Source of the DNA: Marinomonas primoryensis
GTDB lineage: Bacteria; Pseudomonadota; Gammaproteobacteria; Pseudomonadales; Marinomonadaceae
Assembly (NCBI RefSeq): GCF_013372285.1
Contig: NZ_CP054301.1
Span: 3,686,001-3,750,000, forward strand
Reading direction: 5' to 3'
Length of the DNA stretch: 64,000 bases
Positions 17,591 through 26,520 of the stretch are shown here, in pieces; position 1 is the first letter of the stretch; each line of letters opens with the position of its first letter. Below the pieces are notes generated by a model. The model ran no database searches and was not told the DNA's origin. It saw nothing but the letters and a program-made list of their open reading frames with translations. A program made the translations under genes and the position numbers.

Positions 17591-18946
17591 TTATGAGTTA
17601 GTGCTCGATTGCACAGACAGCTCAACTTTCGCCAGCGCACGTAAGTACATTTTCCAAGCACACAATCCAGCCAGTAAATTACCAATTAACACGCCAACGA
17701 AAATGCCTTTTAAACCCGCTATTTCTGATCCAATCCACAAGCAAGGCAAGAAAAAGGCGAACAATCGCAACGCCGAAATGGTCAGTGCCGTGTATGACTT
17801 GCCCAAGGCATTCGATACCGACACCATCAGCATGCAAATACCCAACGCACCAAGGCTAATCGGTACCAATGTCAGATGCCAATTGAGAATCTCAGACACG
17901 GCCTCTTCACTGGTTAATAAACGAGAAAGCGCGCCTGACGCAAAGAATGTCGCCAGTGCAACAACAAGCTGAAAGATCAAAATGAAACGACAAGAGATCC
18001 ACACCACAACGCGAATGTCGTCGATTTTTTTCTCGCCCAACAAACGCCCGATCATCGGCGGCATGGACATGGTCAACGCCAACACAGCGACAATCGAAAA
18101 GAATTCAAATCGTGAACCCAGCGCCCAAGACGCCACTGCCGCCGTACCAAACCCTGCGATTAACTTCGTCGCCAACATAGAAGACACCGGCGGCAACAAC
18201 TGACTGACCATCGCCGGCCCCATGATATGACCAATGGACGCCAAGCTTTTAGTCACATTCAAGTCTTTCCAATCAAAGGTCATCCAATGTTTACGCGCAA
18301 CCAGTGGCGCCACAATCAGCACACCAATACTGAATGCTACAGTGGTTGCCATGGCGGCACCGTTCAAACCAAGATCAAGGGTGAAAATAAAAATAGGGTC
18401 CAATATTAAGTTCAACACGCTGGTCACAATCATCATGATGCCGGGCAACAGTGTATTCCCGTTGGAGCGACAAATACTGTAATAAAAATAAATTAACGCG
18501 CCAACCCACGCACTCAATAACCAATGCGGCCAGTAAGAATCAATAACCGGAAATACAGAGTCTGGCGCACTCAATAATGCCAAAATAGGATGGCGCAAAA
18601 ACCAAATCAGCACACAGAAAAACACAATACCCACGCTGCCCATTGTCATCACCAAACCGCCAAGCTGCTTAGCGTAACGCGTATTGCCAGCGCCCAAAGC
18701 GCGAGAAATAATCGCCGTCGTCGCGATGCCAAGCCCCACTTGCAAACCAATCACAATCATCTGAATCGGCAAAGTGAAACCCTGCGCCGCCAAAGGCAAG
18801 ATGCCTAATTGACCAATAAAGGCACTGTCGACAAGCTGAAAACTCATTAACGACAAGATCCCAAACATCATGGGCCACGTCATCGAAAAAAGTTGTTTGC
18901 CTAAGGATGTCGAAGAAGAGGTTTGGGAGGACATAGAAGCACTCAT
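17591..18946 (-). CDS. MATE-family multidrug/metabolite exporter
   Basis: A 451-residue inner-membrane protein with about twelve hydrophobic helices, in two repeated halves, fitting MATE antiporters that expel cationic compounds in exchange for Na+ or H+. Diagnostic stretches are FSMTWPMMFGILSLMSFQLVDSAFIGQLG at the start of the first half (a MATE signature) and GPAMVSQLLPPVSSM in the second. It has no obvious Shine-Dalgarno sequence. It is a single gene on the minus strand with small gaps on both sides, and its substrate cannot be inferred. Confidence 0.92.
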   Translation of the reverse strand: MSASMSSQTSSSTSLGKQLFSMTWPMMFGILSLMSFQLVDSAFIGQLGILPLAAQGFTLPIQMIVIGLQVGLGIATTAIISRALGAGNTRYAKQLGGLVMTMGSVGIVFFCVLIWFLRHPILALLSAPDSVFPVIDSYWPHWLLSAWVGALIYFYYSICRSNGNTLLPGIMMIVTSVLNLILDPIFIFTLDLGLNGAAMATTVAFSIGVLIVAPLVARKHWMTFDWKDLNVTKSLASIGHIMGPAMVSQLLPPVSSMLATKLIAGFGTAAVASWALGSRFEFFSIVAVLALTMSMPPMIGRLLGEKKIDDIRVVVWISCRFILIFQLVVALATFFASGALSRLLTSEEAVSEILNWHLTLVPISLGALGICMLMVSVSNALGKSYTALTISALRLFAFFLPCLWIGSEIAGLKGIFVGVLIGNLLAGLCAWKMYLRALAKVELSVQSSTNS

Positions 18947-19046
18947 AGAATAAATTGAGCCCGTATTCTAACCTACTTTACTGAAAACAGCAGAGAGGAA
19001 GACAGGATGACATCTATCTCTACCAAACAAAGAAATATAAAACACA

Positions 19047-20294
19047 TCAGCCGACATCTACGTTTTCACCTGAGCGTTGTCGATATCGATTTCCATATCT
19101 CAACATCACTAAAGCCATGATGGAAAAAATCACAAAGCCGCTTGCCAATGGCGTCACGGTGAAATGATAAAACTGACCAACCAATGTCGAAAACACAATC
19201 GCAATAAAGCTCGATAGCGACGAAATCACCGACGCGCCAAGACCCGCTATTTTCCCCAATGGCTCCATCGCCATGGCGTTCACATTACCGAACACCATGC
19301 CGAAGCAAGAAAACATAATCATGCCCAAGCCCATGAAGAGCACGAAAGGCGGCACACCATCAAAATACAATGTAGACAACAGCAACACAAAAGACGCTGC
19401 CAACAACACGCTTAATGCCGCAATCACACAGCGTAACATGCCAACACGCTGGACAATTTTACCATTCGAAAAATTTATAACAGACGACCCAATCGCCAAT
19501 AACGCGAAGTACAACGGGAAGCGATCACCTGTTTGATACACATCCTGAAATATCGATTGCGCCGTACTAATGTGCAGCATCAAACCGCCAAAAATGCAGC
19601 CCAACAACACCGTAAACGCCATCACATCGCGGCGACTCAAAATAATGCGCACGTCGGCAATGAGGCGTTTTCGATTGAGCGGGATGCGATTCTCTTTCGT
19701 CAAAGTTTCGGGTTGGCGTAGCAACAGCCAACCACCCGCCACCGACGCTTGAAACACCAACAAGGCAAAAATCCAGCGCCAATCCGCAACCTGCATCACC
19801 AATTGCCCGATCGACGGCGCCAGCAACGGCACCAAAATAAACACCATCATCACAAACGACATAATGCGCGCCATGGCCGCGCCTTTATAAAGATCTCGAA
19901 CCAACGCCCGCGACGCGATTTTTGGCCCCGACACACCAAAACCTTGAATCACACGGCCGAGTAAAAACACCTCAATCGACGACGCGGACAACGCAATAAC
20001 CGAACCGCCAATATAAATACCAATACCGATCAGAATGCATTTTTTCCGACCGATTGCGTCCGACAAAGGCCCGAAAATAATCTCGCCGAACATCATGCCA
20101 AAGATCATCGCCGACACGATCCATTGTGTTTTTTGATAATCCTCGATGCCCAAAGATGTTGCGATATTTGGGAACGCTGGCAACATAGAATCCATACTCA
20201 ACGCCGTCAACGACATCATCAAAGCAAACAGCGCGATAAACTCTTTTTCGGGTAAAAAACCGTCGGCACTGGTGCGTTTTTTCAAGATCGACAC
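19047..20294 (-). CDS. Bcr/CflA-type MFS drug exporter
   Basis: About 415 residues with twelve membrane helices. The N-terminal half has the family pattern MMSLTALSMDSMLPAFPNIATSLG and the MFS motif GPLSDAIGRKK; the YQKTQWIVSAMIFGMMFGEIIFG stretch is typical of Bcr/CflA drug-H+ antiporters. The open frame extends to 20414, but that would overlap the divergent LysR gene; GTG at 20294 is preferred, since AAGGA lies ten bases before it and the added residues look non-conserved. It shares an 85-base divergent promoter region with the LysR gene, which may regulate it. Confidence 0.85.
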   Translation of the reverse strand: MSILKKRTSADGFLPEKEFIALFALMMSLTALSMDSMLPAFPNIATSLGIEDYQKTQWIVSAMIFGMMFGEIIFGPLSDAIGRKKCILIGIGIYIGGSVIALSASSIEVFLLGRVIQGFGVSGPKIASRALVRDLYKGAAMARIMSFVMMVFILVPLLAPSIGQLVMQVADWRWIFALLVFQASVAGGWLLLRQPETLTKENRIPLNRKRLIADVRIILSRRDVMAFTVLLGCIFGGLMLHISTAQSIFQDVYQTGDRFPLYFALLAIGSSVINFSNGKIVQRVGMLRCVIAALSVLLAASFVLLLSTLYFDGVPPFVLFMGLGMIMFSCFGMVFGNVNAMAMEPLGKIAGLGASVISSLSSFIAIVFSTLVGQFYHFTVTPLASGFVIFSIMALVMLRYGNRYRQRSGENVDVG

Positions 20295-20379
20295 GGAGCG
20301 AACATCCTTATAAAGTAGTGGTGTATTAATCGGTTTACGATATTGAGACCTTTCAACAAAAATAACAACTGAGAGCAGC

Positions 20380-21330
20380 ATGGACATAGGTCTGGCGAAA
20401 CATTTAAAGCTCAATCAACTGCGTTTAATTTCGGTGATCGCCGAGCACGGTCAGCTCAGTATTGCCGCTGACGAAATGGCGATGACGCAACCTGCCGCAT
20501 CCCGTATGTTAAGCGAAATTGAACAAACCATCGGTACGCGTTTATTTGTTCGTCATGCAAAAGGCATGGAGCCAACCTTAGTCGGTCAAGCCGTTGCACG
20601 TCGCGCGCACAATTTACTGGTCGAATTACGAGATCTGGCCAGAGAAGTCGGCGAACTCAAAGAAGGCGGCGGCGGAACAACCGCCATCGGCGCCGTCACG
20701 GGCGCAGCAGTTGGTTTTGTCATTCCTGCCATTCAACAATTACGCGCCATTGCCCCCAAAGCCGAAATTGATATTAATGTCGAAACCAGTGACAATTTGG
20801 TTCGTGATCTCATTGCGGGTCACAATGATTTTGTTCTCGCGCGCATTCCAAAACAGTACGACGCCAATGAATTCGAAATTTACCCAGCACGAACAGAGTC
20901 TGTCCGACTGATCGTTCGAAAAGACCACCCATTGGCCAATCTAGAGAAAGTCGGTGTGCGAGATTTGGTGCATTTTGAATGGGTCATGCAATCTCATCGC
21001 GCGCCGATACGCGAAGCGGTGGAGGCGGTGTTTATGGAGGAGCGCGCCGAACTGCCATTGAGCATCACCAACAGTACGTCGTTATTGGCCTTGATCGCCA
21101 TTCTGGTGTCTTCTAATGCGATTGCGCCTATGGCCAGCGAAGTCAGCGATCTTCTCGTGGGACAGAAGGTTCATGCCGGTCTTAAAACCCTCAAATTAGA
21201 CCGCAGTATTGTCATGAGCCCATACTATTTATTGCAAATGCGCGGCCGCCAATTGTCGCCATTGGCGAATCAGCTCAAGCGCTTGGTCTTAGCGGAATTA
21301 GAACAAAAACCCGCGGACAAAAACGTCTAA
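20380..21330 (+). CDS. LysR-family regulator, GbpR-like
   Basis: A 316-residue LysR regulator: N-terminal winged helix (LNQLRLISVIAEHGQLSIAADEMAMTQPAASRMLSEIE) and a C-terminal periplasmic-binding-protein-like effector domain. It lies next to a sugar operon containing chvE-mmsAB and gguC, and in Agrobacterium the corresponding cluster is controlled by the LysR regulator GbpR, so control of that operon is a fair inference. It is also divergent from the MFS exporter gene with only 85 bases between, the usual place for a LysR target, so both are candidates. Confidence 0.88.
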   Translation: MDIGLAKHLKLNQLRLISVIAEHGQLSIAADEMAMTQPAASRMLSEIEQTIGTRLFVRHAKGMEPTLVGQAVARRAHNLLVELRDLAREVGELKEGGGGTTAIGAVTGAAVGFVIPAIQQLRAIAPKAEIDINVETSDNLVRDLIAGHNDFVLARIPKQYDANEFEIYPARTESVRLIVRKDHPLANLEKVGVRDLVHFEWVMQSHRAPIREAVEAVFMEERAELPLSITNSTSLLALIAILVSSNAIAPMASEVSDLLVGQKVHAGLKTLKLDRSIVMSPYYLLQMRGRQLSPLANQLKRLVLAELEQKPADKNV

Positions 21331-21370
21331 TACGCCAAAATAAACCAAGCGACAAAACCAAACGACGTAT

Positions 21371-21410
21371 AAAAAAAGCGAGTACTGCTTTTTTCAAAGC
21401 AGGACTCGCT
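21371..21410 (-). terminator. intrinsic terminator of the sugar operon
   Basis: Arms AGCGAGTACTGCTTT and AAAGCAGGACTCGCT pair over 15 positions with one mismatch and a 4-base loop. Seven A bases on the left give a U tract on the minus strand, so it ends the minus-strand operon; it also faces the plus-strand LysR gene. Confidence 0.88.
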
Positions 21411-21442
21411 CAAAACTCACATCAAACTGCCGCCTGGGATGG

Positions 21443-22951
21443 CTATTCGGTGAGGTCTTTCGGTAACAATGCGCTGGGAATATTTTGGTAACAAACCGGA
21501 CGCAAGAAACGACGAATCGACAAAGTGCCGACTGAAGTTGCACCGAAATTTGTCGACGCTGGATAAGGCCCGCCATGCACCATGGTATCGTTCACTTCGA
21601 CACCCGTTGGGAAACCATTCGCGAGCAAACGACCCGCTTTACGTTCCAACACAGGAAGAAGTTTCTGACACGCGGCATAATCACCTTCATCAAGGTGAAT
21701 CGTACACGTCAGTTGACCTTCCAAATGACGAGCAAGCTCAACCATTTGTTCAACACTGTCTGCTAATACAACCAAACCAAGTGGGCCAAAAACTTCATGA
21801 TGCAGCGTTGGATGATCTAACCAAGCCTGACCAGTCACTGTGAATAAGTTAGGCAGTACCGTACGATCCTCTGTATCCTTCGAACGCACAGCCGCCGGAA
21901 TACCAGTTTTATCAATCGCCGCCACACCAGAACGATAGGCATCAGCAATGCCGTCGGTTAGCATGGTTTGCGCCGCTACGTCGGACAACGCCGCACTCGC
22001 TGCTGCGATCATAGCTTTTGAATCTGCGTTATCCAGCATCACCGCAATACCGGGATTGGTACAAAACTGTCCAGCGCCCATAGTCAATGAACCAGCCCAG
22101 CCTTTACCCAATTCTTCAGCACGATTTTTCACCGCTTCTGGCATCAAAAACATTGGGTTCACAGAACCCAATTCGCCAAAGAAAGGAATCGGCTCTGGAC
22201 GCGCAGCACACAAGTCGAACAAGGCTCGACCTCCAGCTAAACTGCCCGTAAAGCCAACGGCTTTGATCAGTGGGTGCTGTACTAATGACTGTCCAACTTG
22301 ACGATTTCCCCCTTGGATCAAGGAGAAAACACCCGCTGGCATCTTGCAACGTTTTATCGCGGCTTCAACCGCTTGCGCGACTAATTCGCCCGTTCCCGGA
22401 TGGGCAGAATGTCCTTTAACCACCACGGGGCAACCCGCCGCTAACGCCGCCGCCGTATCGCCGCCTGCGGTTGAAAACGCCAACGGAAAGTTAGACGCAC
22501 CAAAGACAGCAACCGGACCAATTGGACGCTGAATCATGTACATATCAGGACGCGGTAATGGCGCACGATCTGGCAAGGCTTCATCAAAACGACGATCCAA
22601 ATATTCACCCGATAAAATACGCTCAGCGAACAAACGAAGTTGTCCTGTTGTACGTCCACGCTCACCTTGCAAACGTGCTGCTGGTAAACCCGTTTCTTGT
22701 ACGCCAACTTCAGTAATTTGATCGCCCAAAACATCAATTTCATCAGCAATAGCATTCAGAAAAGCCGCTCTGTCTTCGCGAGAAGAGTAACCATATTCTT
22801 CAAAAGCCGCTTCGGCTGCTTCTACCGCTGCATCCACATCTGAGACGCGACCTACAGCAAATTCATGAGAAGGCCCAGTGGCAGGCGTTGAAGAAAATGT
22901 TGCGTCGCCCTTTAACCATTTACCGGCAATAAAATGCTGTCCCGTTAACAT
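21443..22951 (-). CDS. 2,5-dioxovalerate (alpha-ketoglutarate semialdehyde) dehydrogenase
   Basis: NAD(P)+-dependent oxidation of 2-oxoglutarate semialdehyde to 2-oxoglutarate, the last step of non-phosphorylative pentose oxidation. The 502-residue protein has the aldehyde dehydrogenase fold with general-base Glu260 (FFGELGSVNP) and catalytic Cys297 (GAGQFCTNPG). The variant motifs GELGSVNP and GQFCTNPG are those of the KGSADH group rather than of general aldehyde dehydrogenases. Last gene of the sugar operon, 42 bases after the dehydratase gene. Members of this group also act in hydroxyproline and glucarate pathways, but the neighbours point to pentose. Confidence 0.88.
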   Translation of the reverse strand: MLTGQHFIAGKWLKGDATFSSTPATGPSHEFAVGRVSDVDAAVEAAEAAFEEYGYSSREDRAAFLNAIADEIDVLGDQITEVGVQETGLPAARLQGERGRTTGQLRLFAERILSGEYLDRRFDEALPDRAPLPRPDMYMIQRPIGPVAVFGASNFPLAFSTAGGDTAAALAAGCPVVVKGHSAHPGTGELVAQAVEAAIKRCKMPAGVFSLIQGGNRQVGQSLVQHPLIKAVGFTGSLAGGRALFDLCAARPEPIPFFGELGSVNPMFLMPEAVKNRAEELGKGWAGSLTMGAGQFCTNPGIAVMLDNADSKAMIAAASAALSDVAAQTMLTDGIADAYRSGVAAIDKTGIPAAVRSKDTEDRTVLPNLFTVTGQAWLDHPTLHHEVFGPLGLVVLADSVEQMVELARHLEGQLTCTIHLDEGDYAACQKLLPVLERKAGRLLANGFPTGVEVNDTMVHGGPYPASTNFGATSVGTLSIRRFLRPVCYQNIPSALLPKDLTE

Positions 22952-22992
22952 GCTTACTCCTCTCTTTAATAATTGAAAATCAATAACTTAAC

Positions 22993-24753
22993 TTAATGAC
23001 TGTCTTTTGGCACCGCAGCACCACGACAACCTTTTAAGAAGTCAAAATCGGCGCCCGTATCGGCACCTTGTACGTGGTCATGGAAGAGTTTGATGTAGCC
23101 ACTTTTTGGCGGCTCTAAATGACTTTTCCAGTTTGCTAAACGTGTCGCCATTTCTTCATCTGAAATGTCTACATGGAGACGACGATTTTCGACGTCTAAC
23201 TCAATCATATCGCCATTTTGAATCACGGCTAATGGCCCACCGGCAGCCGCTTCTGGCGTGGTATGCAGAACCACGGTGCCATAGGCCGTTCCCGACATAC
23301 GTGCATCAGAAATGCGCACCATGTCTTTAATGCCTTTGCGCAGCACTTTTGGTGGCAAACCCATGTTGCCCACTTCCGCCATACCTGGGTAACCTTTTGG
23401 CCCACAGTTTTTTAGCACCATGACGCAGTTTTCGTCGATATCCAAAGCTTCGTCATTGATCTTGGCTTTGTAATCGTCAATGTCTTCAAACACCACCGCG
23501 CGCCCGCGATGTTGCAATAAATGCGGCGACGCTGCTGATGGTTTCAATACTGCGCCCTGAGGCGCAAGGTTGCCTTTCAATACGACAATGCCGCCTTTTT
23601 GTGTCAGTGCTTTTTCAACCGGCAAAATAACGTCAGGATTCCAGTTACGAACCTCTTTCACTTCGTCCCAAATTGATTCACCGGACACCGTAATCGCGTC
23701 TTTATGCAGCTTGCCCGCTTCGGCCAAATGCTTGATCACCACTGGCAAACCGCCTGCGTAGAAAAACTCTTCCATCAAGTATTTGCCCGACGGCATGAGA
23801 TTCACAATGGTGGCAATTTCTTGGCCTAATTTATCCCAATCATCAAGAGTTAAATCCACGCCAACACGACCCGCAATCGCCAACAAATGAATCACGGCAT
23901 TGGTCGAACCACCAATCGCGCCGTTAACACGAATAGCATTCTCGAAGGCTTGGCGAGTCAAAATGTCAGACGGCTTCAAATCGTCTTTAACCATGTCAAC
24001 AATACGACGACCTGTTAAATGCGCCATAACACGACGACGGCTGTCTACAGCGGGAATCGCCGCGTTGCCTGACAACGCCATGCCCAAGGCTTCTGCCATC
24101 GACGCCATGGTGCTGGCGGTGCCCATGGTGTTACATGAACCCGCTGAACGAGACATGGATTGCTCGGCTTCAAGAAAGTCTTCCTGTGTCATCTTGCCGG
24201 CCTTGATGTCTTCCGACATTTGCCACAGCGCGGTGCCAGAACCCACGCGCTCGCCTCTAAAGTAGCCATTCAACATCGGGCCACCAGACACAACTATCGC
24301 TGGAATATCGACACTACACGCGCCCATTAACAATGCTGGTGTCGTTTTGTCACAACCCGCCAATAAGACAACACCGTCGAGCGGATTGGCTCGCAACGCT
24401 TCTTCCACATCCATCGCCGCCATGTTGCGATACATCATGGCAGTAGGACGAAGTGAGCTCTCTCCCACTGAAAAAACAGGAAACTCCAAGGGCAAACCAC
24501 CCGCTTCATAAATACCGTGTTTGACTCGGTCAGCAAGATCACGAAGGTGGGCGTTACAAGGCGTTAATTGCGACCATGTATTACAAATCCCAATGACCGG
24601 ACGACCATCAAATAAGTCGGCAGGCAAGCCTTGGTTTTTCATCCAGCTGCGGTGATAAATATGATCTCGCGATGTTCCACCAAACCATTCGGTTGAACGT
24701 AATTTACGGGGCCATTCTTTTGGGACAAACGTGTTTCTCTCAAACTCAGTCAT
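22993..24753 (-). CDS. araC: L-arabonate dehydratase (IlvD/Edd family)
   Basis: Fe-S dehydratase that removes water from an aldonate, giving 2-keto-3-deoxy-acid. The 586 residues closely follow what I recall of rhizobial L-arabinonate dehydratase from the start (WPRKLRSTEWFGGTSRD) to the end (GADTGADFDFLKGCRG). Probable cluster ligands are the Cys in ICNTWSQLTPCN, in LLAGCDKTTPALLMG and in SRSAGSCNTMG. Start: a TTG at 24759 opens the frame, but ATG at 24753 with GGAGG six bases before it is better and overlaps the SDR stop by four bases. D-xylonate or another aldonate as substrate cannot be excluded. The symbol follows the Azospirillum naming and is unrelated to the AraC regulator. Confidence 0.88.
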   Translation of the reverse strand: MTEFERNTFVPKEWPRKLRSTEWFGGTSRDHIYHRSWMKNQGLPADLFDGRPVIGICNTWSQLTPCNAHLRDLADRVKHGIYEAGGLPLEFPVFSVGESSLRPTAMMYRNMAAMDVEEALRANPLDGVVLLAGCDKTTPALLMGACSVDIPAIVVSGGPMLNGYFRGERVGSGTALWQMSEDIKAGKMTQEDFLEAEQSMSRSAGSCNTMGTASTMASMAEALGMALSGNAAIPAVDSRRRVMAHLTGRRIVDMVKDDLKPSDILTRQAFENAIRVNGAIGGSTNAVIHLLAIAGRVGVDLTLDDWDKLGQEIATIVNLMPSGKYLMEEFFYAGGLPVVIKHLAEAGKLHKDAITVSGESIWDEVKEVRNWNPDVILPVEKALTQKGGIVVLKGNLAPQGAVLKPSAASPHLLQHRGRAVVFEDIDDYKAKINDEALDIDENCVMVLKNCGPKGYPGMAEVGNMGLPPKVLRKGIKDMVRISDARMSGTAYGTVVLHTTPEAAAGGPLAVIQNGDMIELDVENRRLHVDISDEEMATRLANWKSHLEPPKSGYIKLFHDHVQGADTGADFDFLKGCRGAAVPKDSH

Positions 24754-25520
24754 ACCCAACCTCCATCAACAATAAAGTTTTGCGCCGAGCACATGGCCGA
24801 CGCATCAGCGCCCAAAAACAACGCCATGTTAGCGATGTGTTCTGGTAGCACTTTGCCTGCAAGGCATTGGCTTTGTTTAATTTTTTCTTCTGCGGCGTCA
24901 TCGACCCACATCCGCAGTTGTTTTTCTGTCATCACCCAGCCCGGCACCAAGGTATTTACACGAATACCAGAGCCGCCCAAGTCACGGGCAAGGGATCTAG
25001 TTAAACCATGAGTCGCTGCTTTGCTCGTGCCGTAAGTTGGATAACCGGCCGTTGCCATCATCCAACCCACAGAACCAAAATTGATAATCGAACCACCACC
25101 AAGCTTTAGCATCATCGGCGCGACGGCTTGCGCGGCAAACATGGCGTGCTTGATGTTCACCCCAACCAGTTCATCAAAGCGCTCTTCTGTCAGCGATTCC
25201 AAAGAATGACGCACATCATTCGCGGCGTTATTCATCAACACAGAAATAGGCCCAAAAGCCTCTGCTGCTGCACGTATTTTGCTTTGATAGTCTTGAATGT
25301 CAGTGATGTCACACACTTCAAAGCGCACTTCACAACCGTCTTTGGTCAGACGTTTGGCGAGCGCCGTACCGGCTTTTTCATCCAAATCCACAAAGGCTGT
25401 TTTCGCACCTTGCTTGGCATATGCTTCAACGATGGCCGCACCAATACCCGTCGCACCGCCAGAGATAAACACCGAGCGATCTTTTAAATCTGGATAAACG
25501 GCACTCTTTGTTTTATTCAT
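24750..25520 (-). CDS. SDR-family aldose 1-dehydrogenase (XylB-like)
   Basis: A 256-residue short-chain dehydrogenase, probably oxidising the 1-position of a pentose to its lactone as the first pathway step. It shows the cofactor motif GGATGIG at 21-27, NNAA at 97-100, Ser150, and the catalytic Tyr163-x-x-x-Lys167. Overall layout, including SAVYPDLK at the start and an NFGSVGW stretch, recalls Caulobacter xylose dehydrogenase XylB from memory. It overlaps the FAH-family gene upstream and the dehydratase gene downstream by four bases each, so these three are translationally coupled. Sugar specificity (L-arabinose, D-xylose, D-galactose or L-fucose) is not decided by the sequence. Confidence 0.82.
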   Translation of the reverse strand: MNKTKSAVYPDLKDRSVFISGGATGIGAAIVEAYAKQGAKTAFVDLDEKAGTALAKRLTKDGCEVRFEVCDITDIQDYQSKIRAAAEAFGPISVLMNNAANDVRHSLESLTEERFDELVGVNIKHAMFAAQAVAPMMLKLGGGSIINFGSVGWMMATAGYPTYGTSKAATHGLTRSLARDLGGSGIRVNTLVPGWVMTEKQLRMWVDDAAEEKIKQSQCLAGKVLPEHIANMALFLGADASAMCSAQNFIVDGGWV

Positions 25521-26497
25521 AACGGCGCTACCTCGGTATCGAGTTCATCCGCTCTCGCCAAGGTATTGCGTAATGGCAGACCAAACGTCGGAGAGGAAAT
25601 TTCAAAGACATCGCCTTCTTGAGCCTGAATACCATCGGCGAAAGACAAGGTTGCTGTGCCAAACATATGCACATGCAGATCACCCGGCTGACGGAAAATC
25701 GAATATTTGAAATGATGATGTTCTAAGTTTTTGAAGGTGTGTGACATATTGTCTTCACCTGATAAAAAGCCTTTTTCCCACAGGGTTTTCTCACCACGTT
25801 CAATGCGTGAATGACCATCAATATGCATTGGTAGTTCACCCACCAGCAGTTCAGGGCCAAACGACGCTGGGCGCAATTTCGAATGCGCTAGATACAAATA
25901 GTTTTGGCGCTCTGTTATGTGATCAGAAAATTCATTCGCCAAGGTGTAACCAAGACGATGTACTTTACCGTCTTCGCCCACCAAGTAAAAACCAGCGATT
26001 TCAGGCTCTTCACCGCCATCTAAAGCAAAAGATGGCGAAGGTAAAGCATCGCCCGGTGCGATCACACCAGCGCCATTGCCTTTATAAAACCATTCTGGCT
26101 GTACACCTTTTTGACCGTCTTTAGGCTTGCCGCCTTCCACGCCCATTTGAAAAATTTTCATCGAATCCGTCAGTTCTTCGCTTTTCGCATGCATCGCATT
26201 ACGCGTCGCGGCAGAACCTAAGTGAGTCAATCCTGTTCCGGTTAAATACATGTGTGCCGGATCTGGATGACGAACAGGACAATCTAACTGGTTGTTCTTA
26301 GCAAGTTCGGCCAAATTCACAGACTCGCCCAAACCATGTTTTTCGATAATGGACTTCAGCGGCACGCCATTTTTAACCGCTTCTTTTGCGAGTTCGTAAA
26401 CACTCGACGCATGAAGAACAAGGTGTGCCGTACTTCCATTAGAAAGCACTTCACGACAGACCACGCCACCCTGTTTAATTTGAGATAAAAACAACAT
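25517..26497 (-). CDS. gguC: GguC/AraD1-type FAH-family protein, probable 2-keto-3-deoxy-pentonate dehydratase
   Basis: A 326-residue member of the fumarylacetoacetate-hydrolase-like group named GguC in Agrobacterium, where it accompanies chvE-gguAB. Genome comparisons have assigned such proteins the L-2-keto-3-deoxyarabonate dehydratase step (AraD1). That step is otherwise missing here, which supports the role by elimination. An ExE metal-binding pattern is visible in EEPEIAGFYLV and a typical FAH stretch in LGYTLANEFSDH. AAGGAG lies six bases before the ATG. It follows the permease gene by 23 bases. Confidence 0.82.
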   Translation of the reverse strand: MLFLSQIKQGGVVCREVLSNGSTAHLVLHASSVYELAKEAVKNGVPLKSIIEKHGLGESVNLAELAKNNQLDCPVRHPDPAHMYLTGTGLTHLGSAATRNAMHAKSEELTDSMKIFQMGVEGGKPKDGQKGVQPEWFYKGNGAGVIAPGDALPSPSFALDGGEEPEIAGFYLVGEDGKVHRLGYTLANEFSDHITERQNYLYLAHSKLRPASFGPELLVGELPMHIDGHSRIERGEKTLWEKGFLSGEDNMSHTFKNLEHHHFKYSIFRQPGDLHVHMFGTATLSFADGIQAQEGDVFEISSPTFGLPLRNTLARADELDTEVAPL

Positions 26498-26520
26498 AAA
26501 TCACTCCTTAACCCGCGTTC

